Assembly: GCA_029212415.1 (NCBI GenBank)
Contig: JARGOF010000002.1
Coordinates: 1-49,725, forward strand
DNA: 49,725 bases
Direction of reading: 5' to 3'
Source: Rhizobiaceae bacterium
GTDB lineage: Bacteria; Pseudomonadota; Alphaproteobacteria; Rhizobiales; Rhizobiaceae
Shown here: positions 24,935-32,982 of the stretch, in pieces
How positions within the stretch are numbered: the stretch's first letter is position 1
Layout: each line of letters starts with the position of its first letter
Made by a program: the position numbers and the translations under genes
Notes under the pieces: generated by a model
Seen by the model: only the letters and a program-made list of their open reading frames with translations
Database searches by the model: none
What the model was told of the DNA's origin: nothing

Positions 24935-27877
24935 ATGACGCGCACAATTATTGGCAGCAGGAAGGCTGACACGATCCACACCGATGACGAAAACCATGTC
25001 GTCATCTCCCGCAAGGGCGGTGATGACATTATCACGGGGGCCGGAAATGACGTTATTCTGGCTGGCCACGGCAAAGATACGGTCAATGCCGGTGACGGCA
25101 ATGACGTGGTTCTTGGCGGCAAGGGCGCTGACGTGCTCAATGGCGGGCTGGGCAATGATGTTGTCTCGGGTGGGCGCGGGCGTGATATCCTCGTCCATGA
25201 GCTTGTCGAAGGCAGCCAGTCGCATGATGTTTATCAGGGTGGTCGTGGATGTGACACCTTGCGGTTGATGATGACGCAAGCGCAGTTTGCTCTCTATACC
25301 GATCAGATCGCGACCTTTGAGGAATGGCTGCTGACGGCAAAAAGCTGGCAGCATTTCACCTTTGATTTTGGTGATTCCACCCTGCAGGTTTCTTCCGTTG
25401 AAAAGCTTGAAATCCAGATTGGCGACGACATCGGCGGCGTGCAAATCATCACCGGATCAAAGGAAGACGGGCCGGTCAGTGCCGGTGATTCGGCCAGCAC
25501 GCAATCGCAGATCATTCTTTTCCAGGGTGACGCCGATGCGACGCTGGAAGGTGGTTCGGCCAATGACATCCTGAAAACCGACGAAGGCAATGATACGCTG
25601 GACGGTGGAGCCGGCGATGACAATCTTGACGGCGGCGCCGGCGATGATGATCTGCGTGGCGGCGCGGACAATGACACGCTGACGGGCGGCGCAGGCGATG
25701 ACCATGTGGATGGCGGCGAAGGCGACGACACAATCATTGCCGCCAATGGTCAGGGTAATGATTTTTATGATGGCGGCAATGGCAGCGACACGATCAAATT
25801 CACCTCGTCGACCGCCATCAATGATCTGACGATTGACATGCGTGCGGTCGACCGCAGCGGTCAGAGCGTCAATGGTGTCAGCATTGACACATTGCTGTCG
25901 GACAACGGCCAGCCGGTCAATCGCAATGTCGGTATTGCCTATGACAGTGCCAATCCGACCCAAATCGGGGTTGATGTCCTGGTCAATCTTGAAAATGTCA
26001 TCGGTGGCGACGGCAACGACATCATCTACGGCAACTTTCAGAACAATGAGATCTTTGGTGGTGACGGCAACGATTCCATCTACGGTATCGGCGGTGACAA
26101 TTATCTCGATGGCGGCAATGGCGATGACCTGTTGCAGGTCAGCTATGGCGCCAATGTGTTGCGCGGTGGTGCGGGCGCTGACCGTTTCTTCATGCTGGAC
26201 GGCATTTTTGAAGATCGGATCATGGATTTCGAGTTGGGAGTTGATGTGCTTGACCTGTCGCGCACCCACGCCTCAAACCTCAACGAACTCGTCATCGACT
26301 TTTCCCAGGATCTCAACAACAATGGCATCAACGATACGATTTTGAATTATACGGATTACAGCACATCGCAAAGGCTCGTCATTGATGACATGTCGGAGGC
26401 CGAATGGAATGACCTGAACGCCAATCACACCGGCACCGGACTGATCTATGCCGCTCCCAGTGTCTACTACACCGGCACCAGTGGTGACGATACCGCCGCA
26501 ATCAATCTTCTGGGTACGGGCAATGACCAGATATTGGCCGGAGCGGGCGATGAGACGATCACCGTCAAGGGCGGCGATTATATCCTTCAGGGCTCAGGCA
26601 ATGACACCATCGATTATTCCGACACATTTGGCGTCTATTCCATCCTCGATTACAGCTCCAGGTGGGATGGGGGCTTTGGTGAATTCGATGAGGGCATTGT
26701 CGTCAATATCAATGTTGGTGAAATTGGCACAGTCAACAATTCGGTCGATGGCACCGTCGACAAGGGCAGTTATGGCGTCGATCAGCTTGTCGATGTTGAT
26801 ATGGTGGTGGCCGCTGCCGGAGACGGCCTTTTGCTGACCGGCACCCATTACGCCGACAGTTTCACGATAGAAATGCCGAGCATCGGCTGGATGAATGTCG
26901 TGCCGCTCTATGGAGACGACACGATTGTCTTCAACGGCTCTTCAGCTGGACGGGTGTCCTATGAGGGCTATGACATTGCTGTGTCCTATGGCGGCGGCGG
27001 TGTCGGCGGTCGCGCAGAATTTGATGGCACAACGCTGACAGCGACGATTGACGGAACGGACACCAATGGTTTTCAGGCGGATTGGACCGACACCGTCACG
27101 GCCACAGCCTCTCTGGAGTTTGCCGGAGGCTATGGTGATGATGTTTTCCTGGGTGCCGACACCTATTCGGAGCGGTTCATCGGTGGATCGGGAAACAATT
27201 ACTTCGATGGCGGGGCCGGGGGCAATGACCGGGTCCGTTATGACCGTGGAAACGATAGTGAGGGCATTCAGGTCGATCTTGAAAACCCCAACATCGACGG
27301 CTCCAACACCATCACGCAATGGCTCGGCGATACCTTTCACGACACTCTGATCGATATTGAATGGGTCCGTGGCTCCAACTTCAATGATTCAATCCTGATG
27401 TCATCGGCCGACGAGCAGGTTGAGGGACGCAGTGGCGATGACGTTATTGACGGGCGCGGTGGCAATGATTTGCTTCAGGGGCAGAACGGCAACGATCACA
27501 TTTTCGGTGGAACCGGGGATGATTTCCTCGATGGCGGCTCGGGTGACGACCAGCTATTCGGCGGAGCCGGCTTCGACACGCTGGAAGGTGGCTCCAATGA
27601 CGATCTGCTGACCGGCGGATTGCAGGGCGACAGCTTTGTTTTCTCCGGCGCCTTTGCCCATGACACGATCACCGATTTTGCCAGCGGCGAGGATTTCATC
27701 GATATCTCCGCATCCGGCACGAAATTCGCTGATTGGGATACAAGCGGTGACGGTTTCATCAGCGATGCGGATGCCTTCGCTTCATTGTCTGCCAGTGATC
27801 TCATGCTTGATATCGGCGGCAACACAATAACGCTTTCAGGCATCACCCAGCTTGTTGAAAGCGATCTGGTCTTCTGA
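24935..27877 (+). CDS. RTX (hemolysin-type) calcium-binding repeat protein, probably type I-secreted
   Basis: About 980 residues with GGxGxDxx nonapeptide blocks at roughly 25015-25190, 25550-25800, 26000-26150 and 27420-27650. The blocks are separated by unique beta-rich segments. There is no N-terminal signal peptide. The C-terminus has a serralysin-like segment (SFVFSGAFAHDTITDF) and an EF-hand-like DTSGDGFISDADAF. It ends SDLVF, resembling a type I secretion signal. ATG at 24935 is preferred (AAGGG nine bases upstream); ATGs at 24911 and 24827 are in frame. No hlyB/hlyD/tolC genes are in the window. No enzymatic domain was recognised, so a surface, adhesin or matrix role is inferred. Confidence 0.88.
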   Translation: MTRTIIGSRKADTIHTDDENHVVISRKGGDDIITGAGNDVILAGHGKDTVNAGDGNDVVLGGKGADVLNGGLGNDVVSGGRGRDILVHELVEGSQSHDVYQGGRGCDTLRLMMTQAQFALYTDQIATFEEWLLTAKSWQHFTFDFGDSTLQVSSVEKLEIQIGDDIGGVQIITGSKEDGPVSAGDSASTQSQIILFQGDADATLEGGSANDILKTDEGNDTLDGGAGDDNLDGGAGDDDLRGGADNDTLTGGAGDDHVDGGEGDDTIIAANGQGNDFYDGGNGSDTIKFTSSTAINDLTIDMRAVDRSGQSVNGVSIDTLLSDNGQPVNRNVGIAYDSANPTQIGVDVLVNLENVIGGDGNDIIYGNFQNNEIFGGDGNDSIYGIGGDNYLDGGNGDDLLQVSYGANVLRGGAGADRFFMLDGIFEDRIMDFELGVDVLDLSRTHASNLNELVIDFSQDLNNNGINDTILNYTDYSTSQRLVIDDMSEAEWNDLNANHTGTGLIYAAPSVYYTGTSGDDTAAINLLGTGNDQILAGAGDETITVKGGDYILQGSGNDTIDYSDTFGVYSILDYSSRWDGGFGEFDEGIVVNINVGEIGTVNNSVDGTVDKGSYGVDQLVDVDMVVAAAGDGLLLTGTHYADSFTIEMPSIGWMNVVPLYGDDTIVFNGSSAGRVSYEGYDIAVSYGGGGVGGRAEFDGTTLTATIDGTDTNGFQADWTDTVTATASLEFAGGYGDDVFLGADTYSERFIGGSGNNYFDGGAGGNDRVRYDRGNDSEGIQVDLENPNIDGSNTITQWLGDTFHDTLIDIEWVRGSNFNDSILMSSADEQVEGRSGDDVIDGRGGNDLLQGQNGNDHIFGGTGDDFLDGGSGDDQLFGGAGFDTLEGGSNDDLLTGGLQGDSFVFSGAFAHDTITDFASGEDFIDISASGTKFADWDTSGDGFISDADAFASLSASDLMLDIGGNTITLSGITQLVESDLVF

Positions 27878-27901
27878 TCTGAAGACCAGACGGCATCAAC
27901 G

Positions 27902-27934
27902 AAGGCCCTGTCAGTTCGGCTAGGACAGGGCCTT
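27902..27934. terminator. Hairpin shared by the convergent RTX and GFA genes
   Basis: AAGGCCCTGTC, an 11-base loop, then GACAGGGCCTT: a perfect 11-bp stem 24 bases after the RTX stop, followed by a short TT. It overlaps the last codons and stop of the GFA gene (stop at 27920), so one hairpin lies at the end of both transcripts. Confidence 0.75.
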
Positions 27935-28390
27935 TTCGCGTCTTTGCAGGGATTCCTGCGGCCAATGTTCTGATCGGCGATAGTAACCCGGCACTGCGCT
28001 GACGCCCTCCGGAAGGCGCACCCAGGGCTGTTTGCTCTCGGTGTATATGTGAATATCCGGTGCAAAGGCGTCGGGATTTTCAAGTGTGCCGACGCGCAGA
28101 AAAAAGAATCGGGGGCCGGCGCCGTGATAGATGCTCCACACAGCAACCTTGCAATCGGGGCAACGGCTGATCAATTGGCCCTTGCCGCTGTCGCTGGGTG
28201 TATCGATGATTTCAGGTGCACCGGACAGCAGCGTCACATTGTCAGCCTCGATCAGGGCATTGAGGGCGAATGCCGATCCGCTTTCACGCTGACACCGGCG
28301 GCAATGGCAGCAATGGACAAAAAGCGGCGGTCGCTTCACCGCGTAACGAATGGTCCCGCAGGTGCAGTGGCCCTTTGCGATGATGGTCAT
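27920..28390 (-). CDS. GFA-family zinc protein (CENP-V/GFA domain)
   Basis: A 156-residue cytosolic protein of the glutathione-dependent formaldehyde-activating enzyme-like family. Zinc ligands are visible as HCTCG, VHCCHCRRCQ and SRCPDCK. The chosen ATG at 28390 gives the standard N-terminus (MTIIAKGHCTCGTIRY). The longer upstream frame has no family resemblance. Members bind zinc; most have no proven formaldehyde activity, so the enzymatic role is uncertain. A 16-bp inverted repeat lies 55 bp upstream. Confidence 0.88.
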   Translation of the reverse strand: MTIIAKGHCTCGTIRYAVKRPPLFVHCCHCRRCQRESGSAFALNALIEADNVTLLSGAPEIIDTPSDSGKGQLISRCPDCKVAVWSIYHGAGPRFFFLRVGTLENPDAFAPDIHIYTESKQPWVRLPEGVSAVPGYYRRSEHWPQESLQRREKALS

Positions 28391-28444
28391 GATAGCCGTT
28401 CCCTCAATTGTCGTTTTCAGCTCCAAAATAGACGCGGAGCAGCC

Positions 28445-28460
28445 CTGGTGTAAACACCAG
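28445..28460. promoter_or_regulatory. Inverted repeat upstream of the GFA gene
   Basis: CTGGTGT-AA-ACACCAG, a perfect 7-2-7 inverted repeat, 55 bp upstream of the GFA start and the clearest symmetric element in the 268-bp gap. Candidate operator. The rest of the gap holds no gene that I can support. Confidence 0.42.
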
Positions 28461-28658
28461 CGGGTGGCCTGGTTGCAACTATCCAGGGTCGCATTGAATG
28501 TGCCAAAACAACCGAATTGACGAATGCGCAAGCCGCAATTACCCTGTCATCATGAGTTTTCTGCGGTCGCATGACGTCCGGCGACCATTCATTGCGGATC
28601 CTGATCAAGGCGCTGATCCGTGGCAGAGAATTCCAACCGATAAATCGGAGGTTCTGCC

Positions 28659-29408
28659 ATGACCATGAAGCAACGCGTTTTCTGGGGTTTCCTTGCCGGT
28701 CTGACGATTGTGCTCGTCAAGATCATCGGCCCGGATCAGTCCTATCTTCGGTCTCTTTTCTATCAGATATCGTCAGTGGATCTGGTGTTCTATATCTTCA
28801 TCTCGATTGTCACCATTGTACTGGGGGCGATCTCCGGTCTGTTCAGCAAGGAACATGAACCGGTAAAACTGTTGTTGTTTTGCGCCTCGGTACCCGCCTT
28901 GCTGTCCACATTCACGGGTGAGCGTCGCGAAGCGATACCGCTGCAGGCGCCGGCTGCAACGGAAAATCGCGCCTCGGCCGACGGCATCAACAGGCCATCA
29001 ATGTTCATTGCATCCGCCCATGCCCAAACGCTGAACCAGACGCTGAGGCAAAAACACGTCTGCAATGAAGGCAGCTTTACGCAGCGATTCACCCAAAGTG
29101 CGCAGCAATATCTGACGGGCAAGAGCAATGCGCGGTTGGCCGATTATTCGGTTGTCGTCTCATCGACGCCGGACTTTGACAAAGCAAAGCGGATCGCAAC
29201 TCAAATATTTGCAAAAGACAGGGCGTGGGCGCCCTATGTCGGATGCCGCAAACCTGGAAACGCCAACTACCCGGTGATTATCGGGCCGCCCACAAGCGAG
29301 GTTGAAGCGGCTGAATGGAAGGGCCGGTTCGAGGAAGCGCAGGTCATGCCCGGAAGCGCCTATCTGTCCTATTATGAGTTCAGAAAGCCGGTTTTCACAC
29401 CGCGTTAG
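28659..29408 (+). CDS. Membrane-anchored protein with possible SPOR-like C-terminal domain
   Basis: A 249-residue protein not matched to a named family. Three hydrophobic helices are visible (about 7-25, 38-62 and 69-86), followed by a linker and a soluble domain. The linker contains MFIASAHAQ, resembling a signal-peptidase site inside the protein. The C-terminal half (about 160-245) has the beta-alpha-beta repeat pattern of SPOR domains (YSVVVSSTPDFDKAKRIATQ, later YPVIIGPPTSEVEAAEWKGR). Two cysteines (HVCNE, YVGCRK) could form a disulfide. CGGAGG precedes ATG at 28659. It may bind peptidoglycan in the periplasm; this is inference. Confidence 0.75.
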   Translation: MTMKQRVFWGFLAGLTIVLVKIIGPDQSYLRSLFYQISSVDLVFYIFISIVTIVLGAISGLFSKEHEPVKLLLFCASVPALLSTFTGERREAIPLQAPAATENRASADGINRPSMFIASAHAQTLNQTLRQKHVCNEGSFTQRFTQSAQQYLTGKSNARLADYSVVVSSTPDFDKAKRIATQIFAKDRAWAPYVGCRKPGNANYPVIIGPPTSEVEAAEWKGRFEEAQVMPGSAYLSYYEFRKPVFTPR

Positions 29409-29414
29409 GTGCAT

Positions 29415-29435
29415 GCGTCTTGCCCGGCAGGACGC
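29415..29435 (+). other. Hairpin after the SPOR-like gene
   Basis: GCGTCTTGC-ccg-GCAGGACGC forms a 9-bp stem with one G-U pair, six bases after the stop. No T-run follows, so it may be a weak terminator or an mRNA-end stabiliser. Confidence 0.4.
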
Positions 29436-29547
29436 GCAGGCATGCGTTGAAAAAAATTCCGTTCCACCCCTGCTCATTTCCATGCCCGCTGAATCGGGGT
29501 TATGTTGAGAACCCCCATGGGGATCAATCGCAGAGGAGCGCCTGAAA

Positions 29548-29796
29548 ATGCGTCGATTACTATCCGTTATTTTGCTGATATCCGGCACATGGGTTGCTGG
29601 TGTCGCATCGGTATCGGCTGCAACAGATGAACAGAAAGCAGCGCTGAAATCCGATTGCAGGAGCGACTTCATCGCCCATTGCAAGGGTGTGAAACCCGGC
29701 GGTATACCGGCCTTTGAATGCCTCTCAAAAAACGTCGATAGCCTGTCATCATCCTGCCAGGCCGCCGTCAAGGCGGTGGATCCGAAAGCAAAATAG
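29548..29796 (+). CDS. Exported Cys-rich-repeat mini-protein 1
   Basis: An 82-residue protein with a Sec signal peptide ending near SVSA-AT. The mature part of about 57 residues has four cysteines in the pattern CRSDFIAHC...ECL...SCQ. This resembles a single unit of the cysteine-rich repeat (Golgi glycoprotein 1/FGFR) family common in Rhizobiales. CAGAGGAG precedes ATG at 29548. It has a paralogue 84 bp downstream, probably in the same transcript. Function unknown; the cysteines probably form periplasmic disulfides. Confidence 0.82.
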   Translation: MRRLLSVILLISGTWVAGVASVSAATDEQKAALKSDCRSDFIAHCKGVKPGGIPAFECLSKNVDSLSSSCQAAVKAVDPKAK

Positions 29797-29879
29797 AACC
29801 GGTTATACCGGGTTTGAGACCTTGGATCACAGCGCGGAAATGCGCTGCTGATCCGCCTGTTTGACAAGGAGGATATGAA

Positions 29880-30110
29880 ATGAAAAATCTGTTTCGCATG
29901 GCAATTCTGGTCCAGATTCTGGGCTTCGTCACGCCGTCATTCGCTGCAAGCGAGATTGAGAACCTGAAGACCTATTGCAAGCCGGATATCGAACGGCTCT
30001 GCCCTGGTGTGCCCATTGCCGGTGGCGCGCTGAAAAAATGTTTGAAAAAACACGAAATGCAAATTTCGGTCGGGTGCGCCAAGACGCTCAAGGCAATGAA
30101 AGACGGCTAG
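29880..30110 (+). CDS. Exported Cys-rich-repeat mini-protein 2
   Basis: A 76-residue paralogue of the preceding gene. The signal peptide ends at about PSFA-AS; four cysteines follow as YCKPDIERLCPG...KCLKKHE...GCAKTL. AAGGAGG at 29866-29872 points to ATG at 29880. An ATG at 29875 within the same stretch opens only a two-codon frame (ATG AAA TGA) that overlaps the real start, a curiosity that might dampen initiation. Same inferred periplasmic location; function unknown. Confidence 0.82.
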   Translation: MKNLFRMAILVQILGFVTPSFAASEIENLKTYCKPDIERLCPGVPIAGGALKKCLKKHEMQISVGCAKTLKAMKDG

Positions 30111-30219
30111 AGATGGCGAGAGACGGCTACGCACCGCATGGGGGTGCGCAGCATGTGCTCGGCCTGACCATCCCAATTGGGCATGGGTGCGCCACGCAAT
30201 CCATGGCTGGCGCCGGCTG

Positions 30220-30849
30220 CTAACCGGCTTTGGCCAGGCGCACTTCAGGCTGAGCGCTGATGTCCTGCGCCATCCGGCCATTCTTGAAGTCAGCGGCCAG
30301 TCGGGCAACGCGTTCGCCCAGCAGGGCGGCCGTTTCCCTGTCTGCCTGGGGTGGCGCGAGGTCGGCGCCCTGATCCGTATTGGCCTGCGCCATTGCGCCA
30401 ATGGATCCGCCAATGCGGTTCAGATCATCGATGGAACTTGTCGATGAATGATTGCCTGGCAACAATCCGAGACTGACCCACAGCATGCCATGCTGGGCCG
30501 CCAATGTCGCCAATTGGCTCAGCGTTGCGAATTTGTCACCTGATTGCGAGCCGGAAACGGTGAAACCCGCCGCCAGCTTGTTTTGCCAGCCACGCTCCAT
30601 CCAGATTTTTGACGTCTGGTCCATGAAGGTTTTAAAGGGGCCGGATACAGCTCCCATGTAGGTGGGCGAGCCGAAAATGATGGCGTCGGATTGGGCCAGC
30701 TGCGCCCACCCGGCCTCATTGATTTGCGTGACGTCAATCAGATGTGGTTGTGCCGTTGAAAAACGCCGGACACCACCTTCAACAGCTTTTGCCAGTGCTT
30801 CAGTGTGGCCGTAGCCGGAATGATAGGCAATTGAAATATTCAAAGTCAT
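30220..30849 (-). CDS. Flavodoxin-fold NAD(P)H/quinone oxidoreductase (WrbA-like)
   Basis: A 209-residue FMN-binding protein. The phosphate-binding loop is YHSGYGHTEALA and the second flavin loop is GSPTYMGAVSGPFKTFMDQT, both typical of the flavodoxin_2/WrbA group. ATG at 30849 has GGAG upstream. It probably reduces quinones or similar electrophiles by two electrons. It lies 104 bp downstream of a same-strand LysR gene, suggesting a regulator-effector pair. Confidence 0.88.
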   Translation of the reverse strand: MTLNISIAYHSGYGHTEALAKAVEGGVRRFSTAQPHLIDVTQINEAGWAQLAQSDAIIFGSPTYMGAVSGPFKTFMDQTSKIWMERGWQNKLAAGFTVSGSQSGDKFATLSQLATLAAQHGMLWVSLGLLPGNHSSTSSIDDLNRIGGSIGAMAQANTDQGADLAPPQADRETAALLGERVARLAADFKNGRMAQDISAQPEVRLAKAG

Positions 30850-30953
30850 CTTGTTCTCCAGTTCTGTCTGGAGGCAACTTAATCTTTCACAGATAGGCGG
30901 ATAATTCCTCAATTCATGAAATGATTTTTCACGCAAAATGAATAACAGAATCC

Positions 30954-31853
30954 TCAGGCCGGTCCGCTGGGCTTTGCGAATGCGTCAATCAGGAAATCCA
31001 CGAACAGGCGCAGTTTTCGGGATGTCTGCCGATGTGCCGGATAGACAGCATAGAGTGTCTGTTTTTCACCCTTCCACCCCGGCAAAGCATCAAGAAGTCG
31101 CCCGTCCGCATGCGCTGCAAGCGTGTAGAAATCGGGCAGGAACGCAAGTCCCAGCCCGGCAATGGCGGCGTCACGGATGGCAAGGGAACTGTTGACGCGA
31201 TACGTGCCATTGACCGGAACGCTCTCGCGCCTGTCATCCTTCTCCAGGCGCCACACATCCGGCGTTGAGGACCCTGTATAAATCAGGCAGGCATGGCTCG
31301 CCAGATCACTGGGGCCGGCGGGAAAGCCCATATTATCGAGATAATCCGGAGAGGCGAAAACCTGTCTTTCGATGTCCATCAGCTTGCGGGCTTTCAGGCT
31401 GGAATCCTCCAGCCGGCCACCGCGTATGGCCAGGTCGAACCCGCCTTCGACCAGGTCGGTAAAGGCATCACTCATGGAAAGATCGATACTGATATCGGGA
31501 TAGAGTTTGGCAAATTGCGGCAGCAGGACCGACAGCCTGTTCAGGCCAAAGGACATCGGCGCGCTGATCCGCAGATGGCCTCTTGGGTTTTCTGTTGAGG
31601 AGCGAACAAAATCGTCGGCATCATGCAGATCGTCCAGCAGGTGGCAGACACGGGTGAAATAGGTCTGGCCCACATCGGTCAGATGCAATGACCGGGTGGT
31701 GCGCACAATCAGTTGTGCCCCAAGCTCTGCCTCGAGATCCTTGATCATCTTGCTCACAGCGGCATTTGACAGGCCAAGATCGCGCGCAGCATTGCTGAAT
31801 CCCTCCAGTTCCACGACGCGCCTGAAGGTATTGAGACAAGAGAACCGATCCAT
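30954..31853 (-). CDS. LysR-family transcriptional regulator
   Basis: A 299-residue regulator with the N-terminal winged helix-turn-helix (FRRVVELEGFSNAARDLGLS, then NAAVSKMIKDLE) and a C-terminal substrate-binding domain in the CrgA/AphB-like subgroup (PRGHLRISAPMSFG). It lies upstream of the flavodoxin-type oxidoreductase on the same strand and is divergent from the DMT exporter. LysR proteins often control a divergent neighbour, so either is a candidate target. Confidence 0.92.
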   Translation of the reverse strand: MDRFSCLNTFRRVVELEGFSNAARDLGLSNAAVSKMIKDLEAELGAQLIVRTTRSLHLTDVGQTYFTRVCHLLDDLHDADDFVRSSTENPRGHLRISAPMSFGLNRLSVLLPQFAKLYPDISIDLSMSDAFTDLVEGGFDLAIRGGRLEDSSLKARKLMDIERQVFASPDYLDNMGFPAGPSDLASHACLIYTGSSTPDVWRLEKDDRRESVPVNGTYRVNSSLAIRDAAIAGLGLAFLPDFYTLAAHADGRLLDALPGWKGEKQTLYAVYPAHRQTSRKLRLFVDFLIDAFAKPSGPA

Positions 31854-32096
31854 TTTTCACCCGCCGTGAACAGTCATTGCATTCATTTCCTCATTATCAT
31901 CTCAACTGGAAAGGTCCAAATTTAACGCATGAAACCGGACAATCCAGCCGTTTTGACCAGGTTTTGGCCAAGACCTTGCCAATTACCGGCCAGTGACCGG
32001 GTTAGACCATCGCTCTTGTGCTCGCCCGTCCAGCCGGTTACGGCTTTCCCGTCGGGCAGGCATTGCGATCGGACGACACAGACAGGAAACCAACGC

Positions 32097-32975
32097 ATGA
32101 CCAGCCGTACCGACATTCTTCTGACTGCCATTGCCCCGGCCATCTGGGGCAGCACCTATTTTGTCACCGTGGCGTTTCTGCCCGATGGATATCCGCTGAC
32201 GGTCTCGCTGTTGCGCGCCCTGCCGGCGGGGCTCCTGCTGCTGCTGTTCGTTCGCCGCCTGCCCGCCGCGGGTTGGTATGGACGCATATTCCTTCTGGGC
32301 GCGCTGAATTTCACCATCTTCTGGACGCTGCTGTTTGTTTCCGCCTACAGGCTTCCGGGCGGTGTCGCGGCCACTGTTGCCTCCGTTCAACCGTTGATCG
32401 TTATCTTCTTTGCGCGCGCTGCGCTGGGCACGCCGATCCGCCTGTTGGCCGTGTTTGCTGCGGCTTTGGGCATCGCAGGTGTCGCGACACTTATCCTCAC
32501 GCCGCAGGCATCGCTGGATCCGGTTGGCGTGGCGGCTGGCCTGGGTGCGGCCCTGTCGATGGCCGGCGGAACCGTGCTTACACGCAAATGGAAGCCGCCG
32601 GTCTCGCTGCTCACCTTCACTGCCTGGCAATTGACTGCAGGCGGCTTGCTCCTGCTGCCGCTCGAGCCGCCGCTTCCCGACCTCACCGCGCGTCATATCG
32701 GCGGGCTGGTCTATCTCGGCCTGATCGGTGCGGCTTTGACCTATGGCCTGTGGTTTCGCGGCGTCGCCCGCATCGAACCCTCGGCGGTTTCGGTCCTTGG
32801 CTTCCTCAGTCCCCTGACCGCTGTTTTTCTTGGCTGGGTTTTGCTGGATCAATCGCTCTCTGTCCTGCAGATGATGGGTGCCGCAACGATACTCATCAGT
32901 GTGTGGATCAGCCAGAACGGGGTTGGTCTGCCGGGAGCGGGAAAGCGCGCCTCCAAAAAAGTCGCTGTCGGCTGA
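32097..32975 (+). CDS. EamA/DMT-superfamily transporter
   Basis: A 292-residue inner-membrane protein with about ten helices arranged as two EamA repeats (first near IAPAIWGSTYFVTVAFLPDG, second near GGLVYLGLIGAALTYGLWFR). Family members export metabolites or amino acids. ATG at 32097 has AGGAAAC upstream; upstream in-frame sequence is non-homologous. It is divergent from the LysR gene and ends seven bases from the convergent hrpB stop, with no visible terminator between them. Confidence 0.9.
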   Translation: MTSRTDILLTAIAPAIWGSTYFVTVAFLPDGYPLTVSLLRALPAGLLLLLFVRRLPAAGWYGRIFLLGALNFTIFWTLLFVSAYRLPGGVAATVASVQPLIVIFFARAALGTPIRLLAVFAAALGIAGVATLILTPQASLDPVGVAAGLGAALSMAGGTVLTRKWKPPVSLLTFTAWQLTAGGLLLLPLEPPLPDLTARHIGGLVYLGLIGAALTYGLWFRGVARIEPSAVSVLGFLSPLTAVFLGWVLLDQSLSVLQMMGAATILISVWISQNGVGLPGAGKRASKKVAVG

Positions 32976-32982
32976 TTTGCCT

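Noticed and set aside
25015-27650. DNA-level tandem repeat in the RTX gene
   Set aside because: The GGxGxD pattern is a protein motif with varied codons; it is not a nucleotide repeat array.
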